Below are positions 1 to 10,626 of a stretch of DNA of 64,000 nt, piece by piece. The DNA is taken from the NCBI GenBank assembly GCA_014526335.1, contig JACTAT010000101.1:410076-474075 (forward strand). Direction: 5' to 3'. The notes under the pieces are model-generated. The model had not been told where the DNA came from. It did not search any database and saw only the letters and a list, made by a program, of their open reading frames with translations. A program made the translations under genes and the position numbers. How positions within the stretch are numbered: position 1 is the first letter of the stretch; each line of letters opens with the position of its first letter. The DNA is from Chrysaora quinquecirrha. Lineage: Eukaryota; Cnidaria; Scyphozoa; Semaeostomeae; Pelagiidae.

Positions 1-59
1 TTTACAGAGGAGAGTTGAAGATTTTAAGTCAACAATTTTCGCTGGTTGGACAATTTTTA

Positions 60-880
60 TCAAGAGAGTAAAACATTGAAAGAGAAGGGCATTGGACAGC
101 AGATGATCTTTGGTTATTCGAACCTCGTGGACATAGCTGATGTTTGACAGATGGTCAAGCTTTGAGCTGGAAGTGAAATGTTTATATGAAAATTTTTAGG
201 ACTAGATGTTCTGCTGAGTTTCAGAGCGTCAACCTTGATCAGAGATGTGAAGTATTCATCTTTTTTCATCAAAGACTTTTGATGTGCTACGAATAATTAT
301 CAAGAAAGTGTTATTTTGAGGGGATTTTCTGATTTTTAGCAGCAGATGGTTTTGGTTATTCGAACTTCGTGGACCTAGCTGCTGAGTGACAGATGGCCAA
401 GCTTAGAGCTGAAAGTGCAATGTTTATATGAAAATTTTTAGGACTAGATGTTCTGCTGAGTTTCAGAGCGTCGACCCTGATCTGAGAAGTGAAGTATTCA
501 TCTTTTTTCATGAGAGACTTTTGGTGTGCTACGAATAATTATCAAGAAAGTGTTATTTTGAGGGGATCTTATGATTTTTAGCAGCAGCTGGTTTTGGTTA
601 TTCGAACTTCGTGGACCTAGCTGATGAGTAACAGATGGCCATGCTTTGCGCTGGAAGAAAAATTCTTTTATGACAATTTCTAGGACTAGAAGTTCTTTCC
701 TTTTTTGAGAAAGGTATTCTTCCTCCGAAGTATCGAATCACTGGCCTTAGTCTTATCTTTTGGTGCCCGGAGAAGACCAAAGGCTTTAAGTCAGAGACTT
801 TTGATGTGCTACGAATAAATATCCGGAAAGCTTTATTTAGAGGGGATGCTTGATCTGAAGGTTTGTTAGCAGCAAATAGT
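60..880. repeat. Three tandem units of ~242 bp upstream of the GPCR
   Basis: The phrase TGGTTATTCG recurs at 111, 353 and 595, always followed by a GAAC.TCGTGGAC phrase and later by TGTGCTACGAATAA. This gives units of about 242 bp. The first two are very similar. The third carries unrelated sequence at about 680-790 before the shared tail returns at about 790-880. No protein is encoded. The function is unknown; it may be promoter-proximal or simply a local duplication. Confidence 0.8.
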
Positions 881-1413
881 CTTCGGTTACTTGTTCCTTC
901 AGTTACTGGTTTAAACTTGTTCTTTCAAGACCAGGCCATCAATTAACTGGAAAATGGAGGGAATGTTTGAATCACAGACGAAGAGAAAATATCAGCGATT
1001 TCATGTTAACATTCCCATTTTTCAAGTGCAAGGAATATAGATCAAAGAATCAAAAACGTTTTGACGATTTTATAGTCACAGATACTCTTGTGATCCTCAA
1101 AGTAAGCACAAGCCGTCAACTTTGAGCTTGAAAGTGGAGTGAATGCTGAATCACAGACGGGAGACGTCAAGTTTACGGCTTGATTTGTCTCGAAGAATAT
1201 TTATCTGCGAAACAAGATCTTCGAGTGAAGAATTAAGAAGCATCGAACAGTGCTGAGTCCTTCAAGTGGATATCAGTAACGTTTATCAAGCATTTGCTGA
1301 CACTGGACAATTATCTGAACTGGTCCTTTCTTTATAGCTAGTTTATGAATTAAACTTTTGAACTAGCCTTACGCATTATGTTTTGAGGGGGGACTCATAT
1401 TGGCGTAGAAGGC
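881..1413. other. 5' flank of the GPCR with a second, decayed repeat
   Basis: There is no coding signal. A short phrase (TGGAG.GAATG then GAATCACAGACG) occurs near 955-980 and again near 1135-1160, so this stretch also looks like decayed tandem sequence. It presumably contains the GPCR promoter and 5' UTR, but I can place no core promoter element. Confidence 0.4.
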
Positions 1414-2331
1414 ATGGTTCAAAGCGGTGAATCATCCTGTGTACCTACCACTGGAATTGCATACAGTGTCCTTTTGGCATTCTTGGCATCTCCGTGCCAT
1501 ATCCTGATAGTATGGGTTCTAGTGAAACGGTTTCGTGTAAGTATTCCCCGTTACAAGATCTTGGCTAGCCTTTCAATATCTGATTTGTCTCAATTTGCCC
1601 TGCCAGTTGTGTTGTTTGTTTTTGCCGGCATATTTAAGCCTGGGGTTTCGACGCTAGGCTGTCGAGTTATCCGTGGTTTGTTGACATTTAACGGTGCGTT
1701 TACACTAGTAGTATCAAGCTTAAGCATTGTGGCATTATCTTTTGAGAGGTATGTGGCATGTTTGTACTGCCTTCGTTATTATGCTATTTGCACTGACAAG
1801 CGTGCAAAGAGGCTTTTAATTTGCATTTGGGTGACTGGCCTAACTTGTGGTTGCTTAACTTTTATCCCGGAAAAAGAAACCAAGTTTCCCGCGATGGTCA
1901 TTCCCAATACGTTGACAGTGAAGATTCTGTCGTTGATTACAATACTTTCCACGTCTTTGGTGCTCATGTTCGTGCAATACCGATTGTTTGTGCTCTCCAG
2001 TCAGAAAATCAAAGCAGAACCTGGTCAAGTTTTTGGACGAAAGTTGGAGGCATCTGATTTGAGGAAGCAACAGTTGAAGCTGGCGACTGTTGCAAGCGCT
2101 GTCGTTGCATTTTATGTCTTGTTTATGTCGCCTTTGGGTTTCTATTTCACGTATTCTGTCGTTTCAGGAAGGTACGACATGCAATGGATGAGAATTTTGA
2201 TGTGTCTTGCATTCGTTAATAATTTCTTTGATCCTTTTTTGTATGGTTTTGGGATGCCAGACATTAGAAAACGAGTTTTGCAAGAGTTGAGAAATATCAA
2301 GCAACGTTTCGTGAATAGCAATGAAGTTTAA
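1414..2331 (+). CDS. Intronless rhodopsin-class-like GPCR (orphan)
   Basis: This 305-residue protein has seven hydrophobic segments and a short N-terminus, as in an orphan class A receptor at the plasma membrane. TM2 carries the LASLSISD motif with the conserved acidic residue (D57). TM3 begins with C83 and ends in ERY (111-113). TM4 holds W139. TM6 has FMSP where CWxP is usual, and TM7 has DPFLY (273-277) in place of NPxxY. A short basic tail follows. Several hallmarks deviate: there is no GN in TM1, and no cysteine in the second extracellular loop to pair with C83. The first ATG of the open frame is used; the context is plain and no intron is needed. The ligand cannot be inferred. The gene stands alone, just after a tandem-repeat region and before SINE-like sequence. 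Confidence 0.85.
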   Translation: MVQSGESSCVPTTGIAYSVLLAFLASPCHILIVWVLVKRFRVSIPRYKILASLSISDLSQFALPVVLFVFAGIFKPGVSTLGCRVIRGLLTFNGAFTLVVSSLSIVALSFERYVACLYCLRYYAICTDKRAKRLLICIWVTGLTCGCLTFIPEKETKFPAMVIPNTLTVKILSLITILSTSLVLMFVQYRLFVLSSQKIKAEPGQVFGRKLEASDLRKQQLKLATVASAVVAFYVLFMSPLGFYFTYSVVSGRYDMQWMRILMCLAFVNNFFDPFLYGFGMPDIRKRVLQELRNIKQRFVNSNEV

Positions 2332-2370
2332 TTTGCTTTGCAATAATGTCAATGGTTTAACCATTTATAA

Positions 2371-3510
2371 TTTCAGTTGCTTTATGTGTCCTTGAAGAAG
2401 CATACAACAATAGTTGGAACTCGAATCTGGACTGAATGACCAAAGAGCCAACGACTTTTCTACTGAGCTAAAGAGCATAACGAAATCGCCAAGAACTCTC
2501 CAAGTTATACAGTCCAAGGGCCTTTGCACACTAGTGTACTTTTCCAAATTTTAGTAAGGATTAACAAATTAACACCTTTTTTCCTAGTGTGCAAGGACTT
2601 TTTTGCATTTTCTACTATCCATAAATTCTAGTAAGGATGAAACAGGCCGACTAATTAAATATGGGCAGCTCCCGAGCTGCCCTTATTTCTGCCAAATGTC
2701 ATCACGGATTAATTTCTTGATCTGAAGCGACATTTTCTTGCTTTTTTCATTCGTTCTCGAAACGAGATGTCGGATGAAGAGTTTTTCATGCTTTTTTATG
2801 ATTGTTTTTTATTTGCTGGAGCAAAGCGGCCAGGGCAGAATGCAAAGAATGATGTTGGTATTATCTGAATATGTTAGACTATCACTTTTACAAATGCAAC
2901 AAGCGGCATTAAGGTTCTTTATTCAACAATATTCTCAACAGCTAAAGTCGGAGAACTCAGATTCTGAAATTTAATCCACGTCATTCACTAAATGTCGAAA
3001 ATAGGCCATTTCAAAATAAATATAATTCAAGTTGATGGGGCATTGAGGGTGAAAGAAAGAAAGAATTCTTCTCAGACGTTACGGTGAACCCTATAAAGTC
3101 TGTCATCAGAAGTCGAAATGATTGAGAGAGACTATTTCAGGGCATCAGGAATTTATGGTCGGAACTGAATAATTAGCAAATGCGCCCCACTGTTTGGTAG
3201 AATTTTGGCAGAATTTTAGGTCTAGTGTGCAAAGGGCCCAAGGCTCTCCTCCCGTTTGACTCTTTAATATTTCAGCTATGTTGAGGGTTCTTCAGCATCA
3301 TTCCTGTTTGTATATATTTGTCATAAATGGCGAACTCTAGGAAAGATTTTTCCTCAGGTGGCATCCCACGATGGTTAGGACTCGAACTTTGACTGAATGA
3401 TGAGAGAGCCAATGACGATATTACTCTCCTGGACTTGCAGTCCAAGCCTTTCCTCCCGTTTGACTCTTTGGTGTTTCGGCTACATTGAGCTTTCTTCAGC
3501 ACCATACATA
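2371..3510 (-). repeat. Two tandem SINE-like units with tRNA-type promoter boxes (minus strand)
   Basis: On the minus strand the first unit has an A-box-like TAGCTCAGTAGA (complement of 2459-2470) and a B-box-like ATTCGAGTTCC (complement of 2416-2426), with tRNA-like spacing. The second unit has a matching B box at 3377-3387. Both units share a downstream phrase containing CTCCTCCCGTTTGACTCTTT (near 3247 and 3452). The first unit is split by the inserted element at 2519-3238. This reads as a tRNA-derived SINE or a tandem repeat made from one. Confidence 0.6.
2519..3238. mobile_element. TIR element inserted into the first SINE-like unit
   Basis: The ends are inverted: GGCCTTTGCACACTAG at 2519 and CTAGTGTGCAAAGGGCC ending at 3238. 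CAAG directly flanks both sides (2515-2518 and 3239-3242), consistent with a 4-bp target duplication. Removing the element rejoins the SINE-like unit so that it matches the neighbouring copy. Near 2770-2970 are two overlapping frames with protein-like composition (one begins MSDEEFF, the other ends SENSDSEI), possibly a frameshifted remnant of an element-encoded protein. I cannot assign a superfamily. Confidence 0.7.
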
Positions 3511-4697
3511 TATATTTATATGTATGTGTTTTGACTCCCGTTCTAATCCTATCTATTTTGTTATGCCTCTGGTAGAAAAATCCATCCCTGTGAGTTTTGC
3601 ATTGTCTCGAGATTCTATAATCATGAAGAACTATTGCTTTGTTTGAGTGGATTCATCTCAACTCAATCATTGCCTGAGCTATAATTATCTTAGCTTTAAT
3701 CTTCGCTGCGCAGGCGTAGCTTTTCTTTTGGGTATCAAGGGTCGATATAAAAGCAAACGTGCTTTTTATTTCCTGTTAATTTCGTGGAATATTAAACACT
3801 CTTGTTTCTACAATCATGGCCAAAGTTGTAGAGACACTTTGAAGATTGCAAAGCAGTTTCGCGTTTTCGAAGCCCGTTCTCCCCCACATCAATGTTGGAG
3901 AATAAATCTCATTCCTAAATGAAAGTTAATACACTTGTCTTCAAACGGATGCAACATTGATACAGGGGGAGGGGTGGTCTCTCCTACTTGTAATTATTTG
4001 TTTCAAGTTTTGTGTCGCATGTAAATTTTCTGCCAAAGTCTCTATGAATTTTTGCCAGTGTTGTAGCTCTGTGGCCTTTAGTTGGTCTTGTTTTCATCCA
4101 TTTTATCATAATATGCGTTGGAAAAGGTCGAAATTATTGGTCTATGGTTTCTCTCAATTTCTTAGCTTGGCTTTGGATTGTATATTGTGGTAAAAATTCT
4201 GCTAATGATATTAAATTCTAAATCAATTATACTCCTATCTGTACATGGGTGGATTGTCCTTGTTTTCTTCGTATTTATTATAACATTGATTGTAAATAGT
4301 AAAATTGGTCACGTTGTGGTCACTAAATACTGTGCAATTTTATTTCTTTGAAATATGTAGCTGTTGTATTGGTTTTCTCTTTATATTGTTTGATATTTTA
4401 TTGGAGCATTAATTGTAAGTGGGGTGATCTGTAATGGTTCTCATTTATTAAGCATTAAAATGGATTTTTAATTATTCATTAAAGCCTATACAGTATTATT
4501 GCATTAAAAAATAAATATAGTCGAAGTTACAATTATTAGCTATTATGGAAAATGAAGTTTGCTTTTCTGATGTTAGATCCTTTTCAGCTGCACATTTTTG
4601 GGTGCGTTCTTTTGGTGTGAAGCGAAAGTTTGATTCGACATTGTTCTGTTCGTTTCATTGCACTAGCGACGATACTTCGCTTTTCCTGACTGAGTCA
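3511..4697. other. Intergenic, nothing supported
   Basis: AT-rich sequence without long frames, splice-bounded exons or clear repeats that I could find. Confidence 0.4.
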
Positions 4698-4724
4698 AGC
4701 GAATTGCTTTCGTAGCAATTCGCT
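4698..4724. other. Perfect 11-bp hairpin
   Basis: AGCGAATTGCT, a five-base TTCGT spacer, then AGCAATTCGCT form a perfect inverted repeat. It is followed by TTTTATT and GCTTAGCGAAGC, another small palindrome. It may be a relic of a MITE. Confidence 0.6.
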
Positions 4725-5732
4725 TTTATTGCTTAGCGAAGCAACAAACTATTTCTTTGTTCTTTTGAAACTGATTCAGTTTTTCGTTGTCGTTTCTTGG
4801 TATGTCTTAAGGTTACGTGCTATTTTAGAACTGGATCGAGTCTGATTTTCGCGCCAAAATGGCCGGAGACGACGCTAACTTTTAAAGATTTGTGTCAAGA
4901 TCTATCAGCTGTTGGACTGTTGAAGCGGTTGCAATTTTTATTTATTGTGTGGCTTTTCAAAGTCTACTGCGACAACCACTTGAAAGAGGATAATACTTCT
5001 TGGAAACTTGAAATTTGCTTCAAAAAAGAACATTTGGCTTCGATTTCAGCCTGCCTTTTTCTTGTTTTTGGACTGATTTTTCACCATTCTACTACCACCC
5101 CCCTCACCCTGTTCAAAAATATATAAAATGCGTTTATAGGTAAGGACTTCACCTGATGGACATTTTTGGGTTAAGCGCAAGTATTTTATGAAATAGCAGA
5201 AAAATGTGACCCAAGTCTCACCCTAATGTTTTTTATAAAGATTGTTCTTAGAAAAAAAACGTATATTTTTTGTTTAGGACCTTTGGTAGGTATAATTTTG
5301 GGTATAAATTTTCAGGAATTTGGTATAAATATGGGTAGGCATTTTGTTTCTTGGGCGGCACGTCCCTTTTCACAGCTAAGTCAAGTATCCCCAGGACTTG
5401 ACCCCCAAAACCAAGCCTCCAAGGTAAATAGGATTACCTTTAACACTGCGCTGTCCGTATTTGACGCTTGTGCCTGTCAGATCTATTCGCTGTTCTGACT
5501 TGTTTCAAAAGCTAATGCTTATGTCTGTCAGCTAGTGTCTTATATACATAAATCAATGAATAGAGAAAAATAGTTATGTTCAGAGACATTATGAGACGTT
5601 ATTACCTTCCTCGTGAAAGAAGGCTACCTTCAGTCAACTAAATTTGAGTCTTGTGCAAGAAGGCTACCTTCAGTCAACTAAATTTGAGTCTAGTGCTTTG
5701 TCATTGAAAATTTGTTTGCCAATTGTCAACAT
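4725..5732. other. Intergenic with repeat fragments
   Basis: Around 5280-5370 lies a fragment (GGGTATAAAT, GGGCGGCACGTCCC) resembling the CCGGGGGG element at 29102-29473. At 5618 and 5658 a ~35-bp phrase starting AGAAGGCTACCTTCAG is tandemly duplicated with a 40-bp period. No gene is seen. Confidence 0.5.
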
Positions 5733-6135
5733 ACACGCTTTTTTATAAGGAACCTACCTCAAGGCCTAGTTCTTAAAGTTCCTTATTTTTGGGTCTCTTT
5801 TGAGACAATTGTAGTTCCAAAAGTTCCTTAATAGTTCCTTAATTTTAACTGCACATACAGTGGTCTTAACAATAATAGATAGACATTTGCATGTGAGCCA
5901 AGCTCGAGACTACTCAAAGAAACATTTGATACATGCGTAGCGTACAATTTATGTGATTTTTGGCTGCAAATGTATGGAACCGGCTTTCTAATTCTTGATT
6001 ATTTCCAATGATAAAAGTATTCAACATTCAAAAGTTCCTTAATGATTTTCTCTTTAGTCGTATAAGTTCTTTAAATTTTCGGGCCTTCTACATGTAGGTT
6101 CCTTATAAAGTGGTTCATTATAAAAAAAAGCGTGT
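5733..6135. mobile_element. MITE, ACACGC-T(n)-ATAAGGAAC subfamily (GTTCCTTA type)
   Basis: It starts ACACGCTTTTTTATAAGGAA and ends in TATAAAAAAAAGCGTGT, so the termini are inverted. GTTCCTTA, the complement of the subterminal AAGGAAC, is reiterated inside. Close copies lie at 13850-14250 and 32163-32578. No target-site duplication is apparent. No protein is encoded, so it must be mobilised in trans, if at all. Confidence 0.85.
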
Positions 6136-6165
6136 CCGCGCGAACCATACATAGCGATATTGTAT

Positions 6166-6458
6166 ACACGTATTTTTTTTATAAGAAAATTGATCCAGTA
6201 CTGAAAGTTCCTTAAGATTTTCTTGAATATCCATAGTGGCAACATAGTTATTCTATCTGAATGATGTGCCAAATCCATTTATCGATCGTATTTGAAGCTA
6301 TTGCAGACGAAATTCACGGGAAATAAAAGAAAATGTTTTGCTGTCTGAAGTGAAAAGTTTCCTACGTAAAACTTCTCCAGTACCAAAGTTTTTTAAATTT
6401 TTGGCAGTTTGGGAGTCTGGGTTTCTCATAAAGAGTTTCTTATAAAAAACATACGTGC
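6166..6458. mobile_element. MITE, ACACGT-T(n)-ATAAGAAA subfamily (GTTTCTTA type)
   Basis: It starts ACACGTATTTTTTTTATAAG and ends GTTTCTTATAAAAAACATACGTGC. It lies 30 bp from the preceding MITE and matches the layout of 10233-10626, but is shorter and more decayed. Internal motifs are mostly GTTTC-type, with one GTTCCTTA. Confidence 0.75.
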
Positions 6459-6784
6459 ATCATAGTTCACTTATTTGGTAGTACGGTTATGAATAAGAAT
6501 AAAATGTTTTCAACTCTTTCTCATTACAGCTGCAACCCGCCATGTGTTCCTTTTATTGGATTCTATTTGACTGATCTCTTGTTTATGGATGAAAGATCGC
6601 CAAACAAAAATGAAGCAAATCTTATCAACTTTGCAAAAATGAGCAAGGTAGTGTTTTATGTAATTTTTTTTAAATCTAGAAAGCTACCATCCTGGACAAA
6701 ATATTTCAGACAAGTTTGAATTTACAATGGTGAGCTGAAATGCTTTCATCACCACTTTTTCGTGATCCCCTTTCGCCCCCATAT

Positions 6785-7034
6785 ACACTTTTTTTAATAA
6801 GCAACTTGACTTCCGGTCCAGCCCTCGAAGTTGCTCAACGTATCTGGTCTTTCAGCCCTCACAGAATGACTGGGTACCCCCCAAAAACTCTTTTTCTGGC
6901 TCCTTTCATGCTGTTCAATGTAATTGACAAGTTTGCAATGATGTATTGTATAAAAATAGGGATTTTAACCAAACATTTGAGCAAATCTCAGCCCTTAGTT
7001 GCTTATTGACCTGTTGCTTATTAAAAAAAAGTGT
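6785..7034. mobile_element. MITE, ACAC-T(n)-AATAAGCAAC subfamily (GTTGCTTA type)
   Basis: The left end ACACTTTTTTTAATAAGCAA and right end TTGCTTATTAAAAAAAAGTG (ending in T) are near-perfect inverted repeats of about 21 bp. GTTGCTCA or GTTGCTTA recurs inside at both ends. At 250 bp it is a shorter relative of the ACACG-terminal elements, with C at the variable position. Confidence 0.75.
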
Positions 7035-9327
7035 AGTGTTAATTATCTGCAAGAAACACTGGAAAGCGTAAACATGTCAAACCAATATTGTTCTCGGGTT
7101 GAGGCTGTCGACATTCTATATCCTTGGATTTGGAATAGTTCCAATATATTTTGTCCAATATTGTAGAGTTTTGCAAAGTGGCACATATGTTAAGTGCCAT
7201 ATCTAACGATCGTTTTTTTCGCGCGATATTTTTCCTGCTCAATTTTCAGCAGCTGGCAGTTGCCTGCGACAAAGGTTCTTCGCTTCAAAATCTTGAAACA
7301 GCCGATGTTATGTATCAAACAACTGTTTCAAAATCAGCGTTCGAGTAAAGTTGAAATACATCTGTGCCACTGTAAAATGAGTCATTGCTACTTGAAGCGA
7401 AGCTCCATGTTCTAGACATCTGTCAAATGCTAGTCAGTTACAGTAAGTCTTTAACAGGGGTTAATTCCACCGGGGGCTTGTATTTGCCTTTTTTAGTCAC
7501 AGGGACTGGTATGCATTTAATTTGAGCTTCCCAGTCAATCTTAGTTTGACGTAGGACGTTTTTTCAGTGGATTCCGCTTATCAATGGGATTCGTTATTGG
7601 CGATGTTTCCTTTCGAAAATCTTCCTTTGATATTGATTCAGCAATATTTTGTTGTAAAGTTTTTGGACATTCGTTAACTGAATTAGATAGCTCGGATAGG
7701 GCACCGTCTCTCTAGCCATCAAATTTTACCTCTCCCTGCTCTCCCTTCAGGTGTTGTATAGTAATATTCGTTCGTTTTCTACCTTTTCGTCGCTTTTCGC
7801 TCCCTGCCCTTCTACTTTTTACTTTTTTTCTCCCTCTTCCCGCGGGTTTTTTTTTCTCTGCGCCGACAGGTGCATTGGCCGGCAATTTAGTTTCCCGTTT
7901 TCAATCAATGACATCAAAGGTGTAGCTTCAATTCAGGAGTTCAGAGCTAATGCACCTAAAGCCCAGTTCCTGCTGTTTGCTCTTGTTGAGTAAAAGCTCG
8001 AATCGTGCAAGGAGCAATTTAAAATGGATTTCAAAACAGCTGACTTCGACACTAAATGCGTTCTTTGCTAAATTGCCATCTTGCGAAACTACATCTCCTT
8101 CTCACTAGATGTGTTTGAGAGAACAGCATTTTAAACATAACGCGTCCTCTTTTCACGGTATCTGTGGGAAATTTGACTTTTCTGTAAACAGCTGTGCATC
8201 TTTTATAGCTATTCAATTCCTTTCCGCAACAGATGCCCTTCAACACTAAGTTATCCTTCACAATGAAATTCACTTTTCTGTAAAAATAGTTTTATTCGTC
8301 GTACTGTTTTGTAGCTAAAGCTAAACAACACAACCAAAACGTCGCCCGGTGGACAAACGTATATATCAACCTCGTCCGCAGGGTGAATAGGCCTCTACTT
8401 GAAACTCTGCTGTCCATTTTCGACCCTGGTGTCGGCCTTTCTATTCGCAATTTGATTGGCTCTTCAAACAATAGAAGTGACGTCACAGTTTCTTCAAAAT
8501 TTTGCACCAAAATAGGCCGAAAAATAGGTAAAAAATATCTATAAAAACCAAAAAATGATGCTACATGAGATATTGTATTTTGTCTTACAGTTATCAATGA
8601 AATTCTTTGCATTTCCTTTCTATGAACATCTGCTTTCGGAATCTACATCTTGTTTTATGCCTAGGCCAAAATTGCCAGTATTTTGGCAGATTTTGTGGCC
8701 GGTACCAGGGCCAAAATCTATTTGACGGTTGAGATTCGAGGAAATTCGATTTGGGGCCTGGGGGAGAGGTTGACGTATATATATTTTCAGCAAATGCCTG
8801 CATACTCCAAGTCTTAAACTCTTTTTTTTATAAGAATGCTATAAATTTTGTCTAGCCTTAATATGTTCTTGAAGTATATTCTTATCGTTTCAAACCTGCT
8901 ATGGTTTCAGGGGAACATAGGTAAAAGAAAAATCATCTCATTACGAGGAAATGGTTGAGCGAAAGAAAAATTTAACTATTATAACGATAAGAATGTTGTT
9001 AACAATCATAAGGTTACGTTACAAAACCATTCCAAAAAAACTACATTCCAAAGAATTACAGACATCTGCTGAAAAATAAGACACAAATATTGGAGCTAAG
9101 GCTGAGCAATATACTTACAATATTCCTAAAAATTAGGATGATTCTGGGCCTGAATATTCTTATAAACAATATTCTTCCAAAAAGAAAAAGTGTATATGGT
9201 CTTAAGGGGACTATTTTATTTAATTTTTGAGTTGTACTGAAGTTCAAAATTACAATAAACAGCTGAAACACTATTAGACTACATTGACACGGAACAGAAG
9301 GTTACGGCAGCAAAATGTATGCTAGCA
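7035..9327. other. Intergenic with a dispersed repeat bearing TGACGTCA
   Basis: No gene was found. At 8442-8490 a phrase containing TTGATTGGCTCTTCAAA and the palindrome TGACGTCA (8478-8485) recurs in inverted orientation at 57278-57325. A segment near 7450-7560 (GGGGTTAATTCCACC) recurs near 9815 (GGGGTTAATGCCACC). Both look like fragments of dispersed elements. Confidence 0.45.
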
Positions 9328-9656
9328 TTCACACGATGCCGGCAGATATCAAAAACGACATAAAATTTGACGTAACCAAAACAAATGAAAATTGTTGCGA
9401 GCCGACATTTTAAGAAATCACTTTGATTCTGGCGCGGTTTTAATAGTCTCGTTTCGAAAGCGTCATAAAATGTTCCGTTTTCATAGCTTTTGAGTGTTCA
9501 CATGACACCGTTTTCAAATTGTGCCGACTAGAGTTCCGTTTTCAAAATGTGCCGTTTTCAAATTGTACCGGCACATTTTTATGCCGTCTTAATGTGAACG
9601 GGAGGCTAATCCGGAACATTTTGTTCCGTTTTAAAATTGTGCCGGCATCGTGTGAA
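9328..9656. mobile_element. MITE with TTCACACGATGCCGGCA termini
   Basis: TTCACACGATGCCGGCA (9328-9344) is perfectly inverted at 9640-9656. The interior is built from repeated GTTCCGTTTT and TGTGCCG motifs in both orientations. No coding capacity. Confidence 0.75.
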
Positions 9657-10232
9657 CGTAAAGACAAGACAGATACTTCTTAAATCTACAATTTTCCACT
9701 TCTATCACTACGCTAGGATCCCTGCCCTTATCCTACAACAGGAAGCAAATTTCCACTTCCGGTGTCAATCAAAGTAAAATGAAGTTCACTAAATGCCGGT
9801 TAGAGTAAGGGCTTAACTGGGGTTAATGCCACCAGGAGATTGCTTTATTGCTTATGTCATGATATGGGAATTGGATCCAAAGTCTGGTTTGGGTTTTTCC
9901 CCCTCGGGATCTGGTGGCTAGTTTGGGTATTTCCCCAGTCACTGGGTATTTTCCCCAGTCATGATTTTACGTAGAAAGATTTAACTGAATGTGTTTTTCT
10001 GCCATGTCAATAAGGTCTGTAATTGGCATTGATTCTTTGAAAGAGTCTTCCTTTGGTTAATGGAACCTTGGATGCCAAAATGATGTTGCATTACTGAATT
10101 TGACGGCTCCAAGCAAGATGCCTTCTCGCTGTCGTAACTTTTCCCCAATTTTCTATTGTCTCGGCTATCTGGTATTGTGTAAATGGGCCTATCCGATATG
10201 AAAATCAAGGCGCAACGATTACTATCTTGTAT
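9657..10232. other. Intergenic, repeat fragments only
   Basis: It contains the GGGGTTAATGCCACC segment shared with 7450-7560 and a short local duplication of TTCCCCAGTCA near 9930-9965. No gene. Confidence 0.4.
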
Positions 10233-10626
10233 ACACGTATTTTTTTTATAAGAAACTAAAAGATTGGCCCAGTACTCAAAGTTTCTTAAAATTTTCGGAT
10301 TTTGAGTCCTGAAAGTTTCTTACGAGTTTCGTGCATTTCTGTACTGATAAAATTGTGATTTTATCTGAATGATGTTTTATCGTAATGATGTTCTAAACCT
10401 ATATATCGATTGTATTTGGATGCTTGTGGCCTTCCAGCGATTCTGCGTAACATTTGGAACAAATATACGTTATTGCATACAAAACATTGAAAATAAACTT
10501 GAATTTGTCACGGAATTATGTGAAAAGTTTCTTGGTCAAGATTTTCCAGTACTGGAGTTTCTAAAATGTTTGGCCATTCGAGAGTCTGAGTTTCTTGTAA
10601 AGTGTTTCTTATAAAAAAATGCGTGT
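10233..10626. mobile_element. MITE, ATAAGAAAC subfamily (GTTTCTTA type)
   Basis: It starts ACACGTATTTTTTTTATAAG followed by AAAC, and ends GTTTCTTATAAAAAAATGCG then TGT. GTTTCTTA or GTTTCTTG is reiterated inside, several times in each arm. It is the clearest representative of this subfamily. No target duplication seen. Confidence 0.85.

Noticed and set aside
4698..4724. Bacterial-type terminator (hairpin followed by Ts)
   Set aside because: No prokaryotic gene context; the window is eukaryotic.
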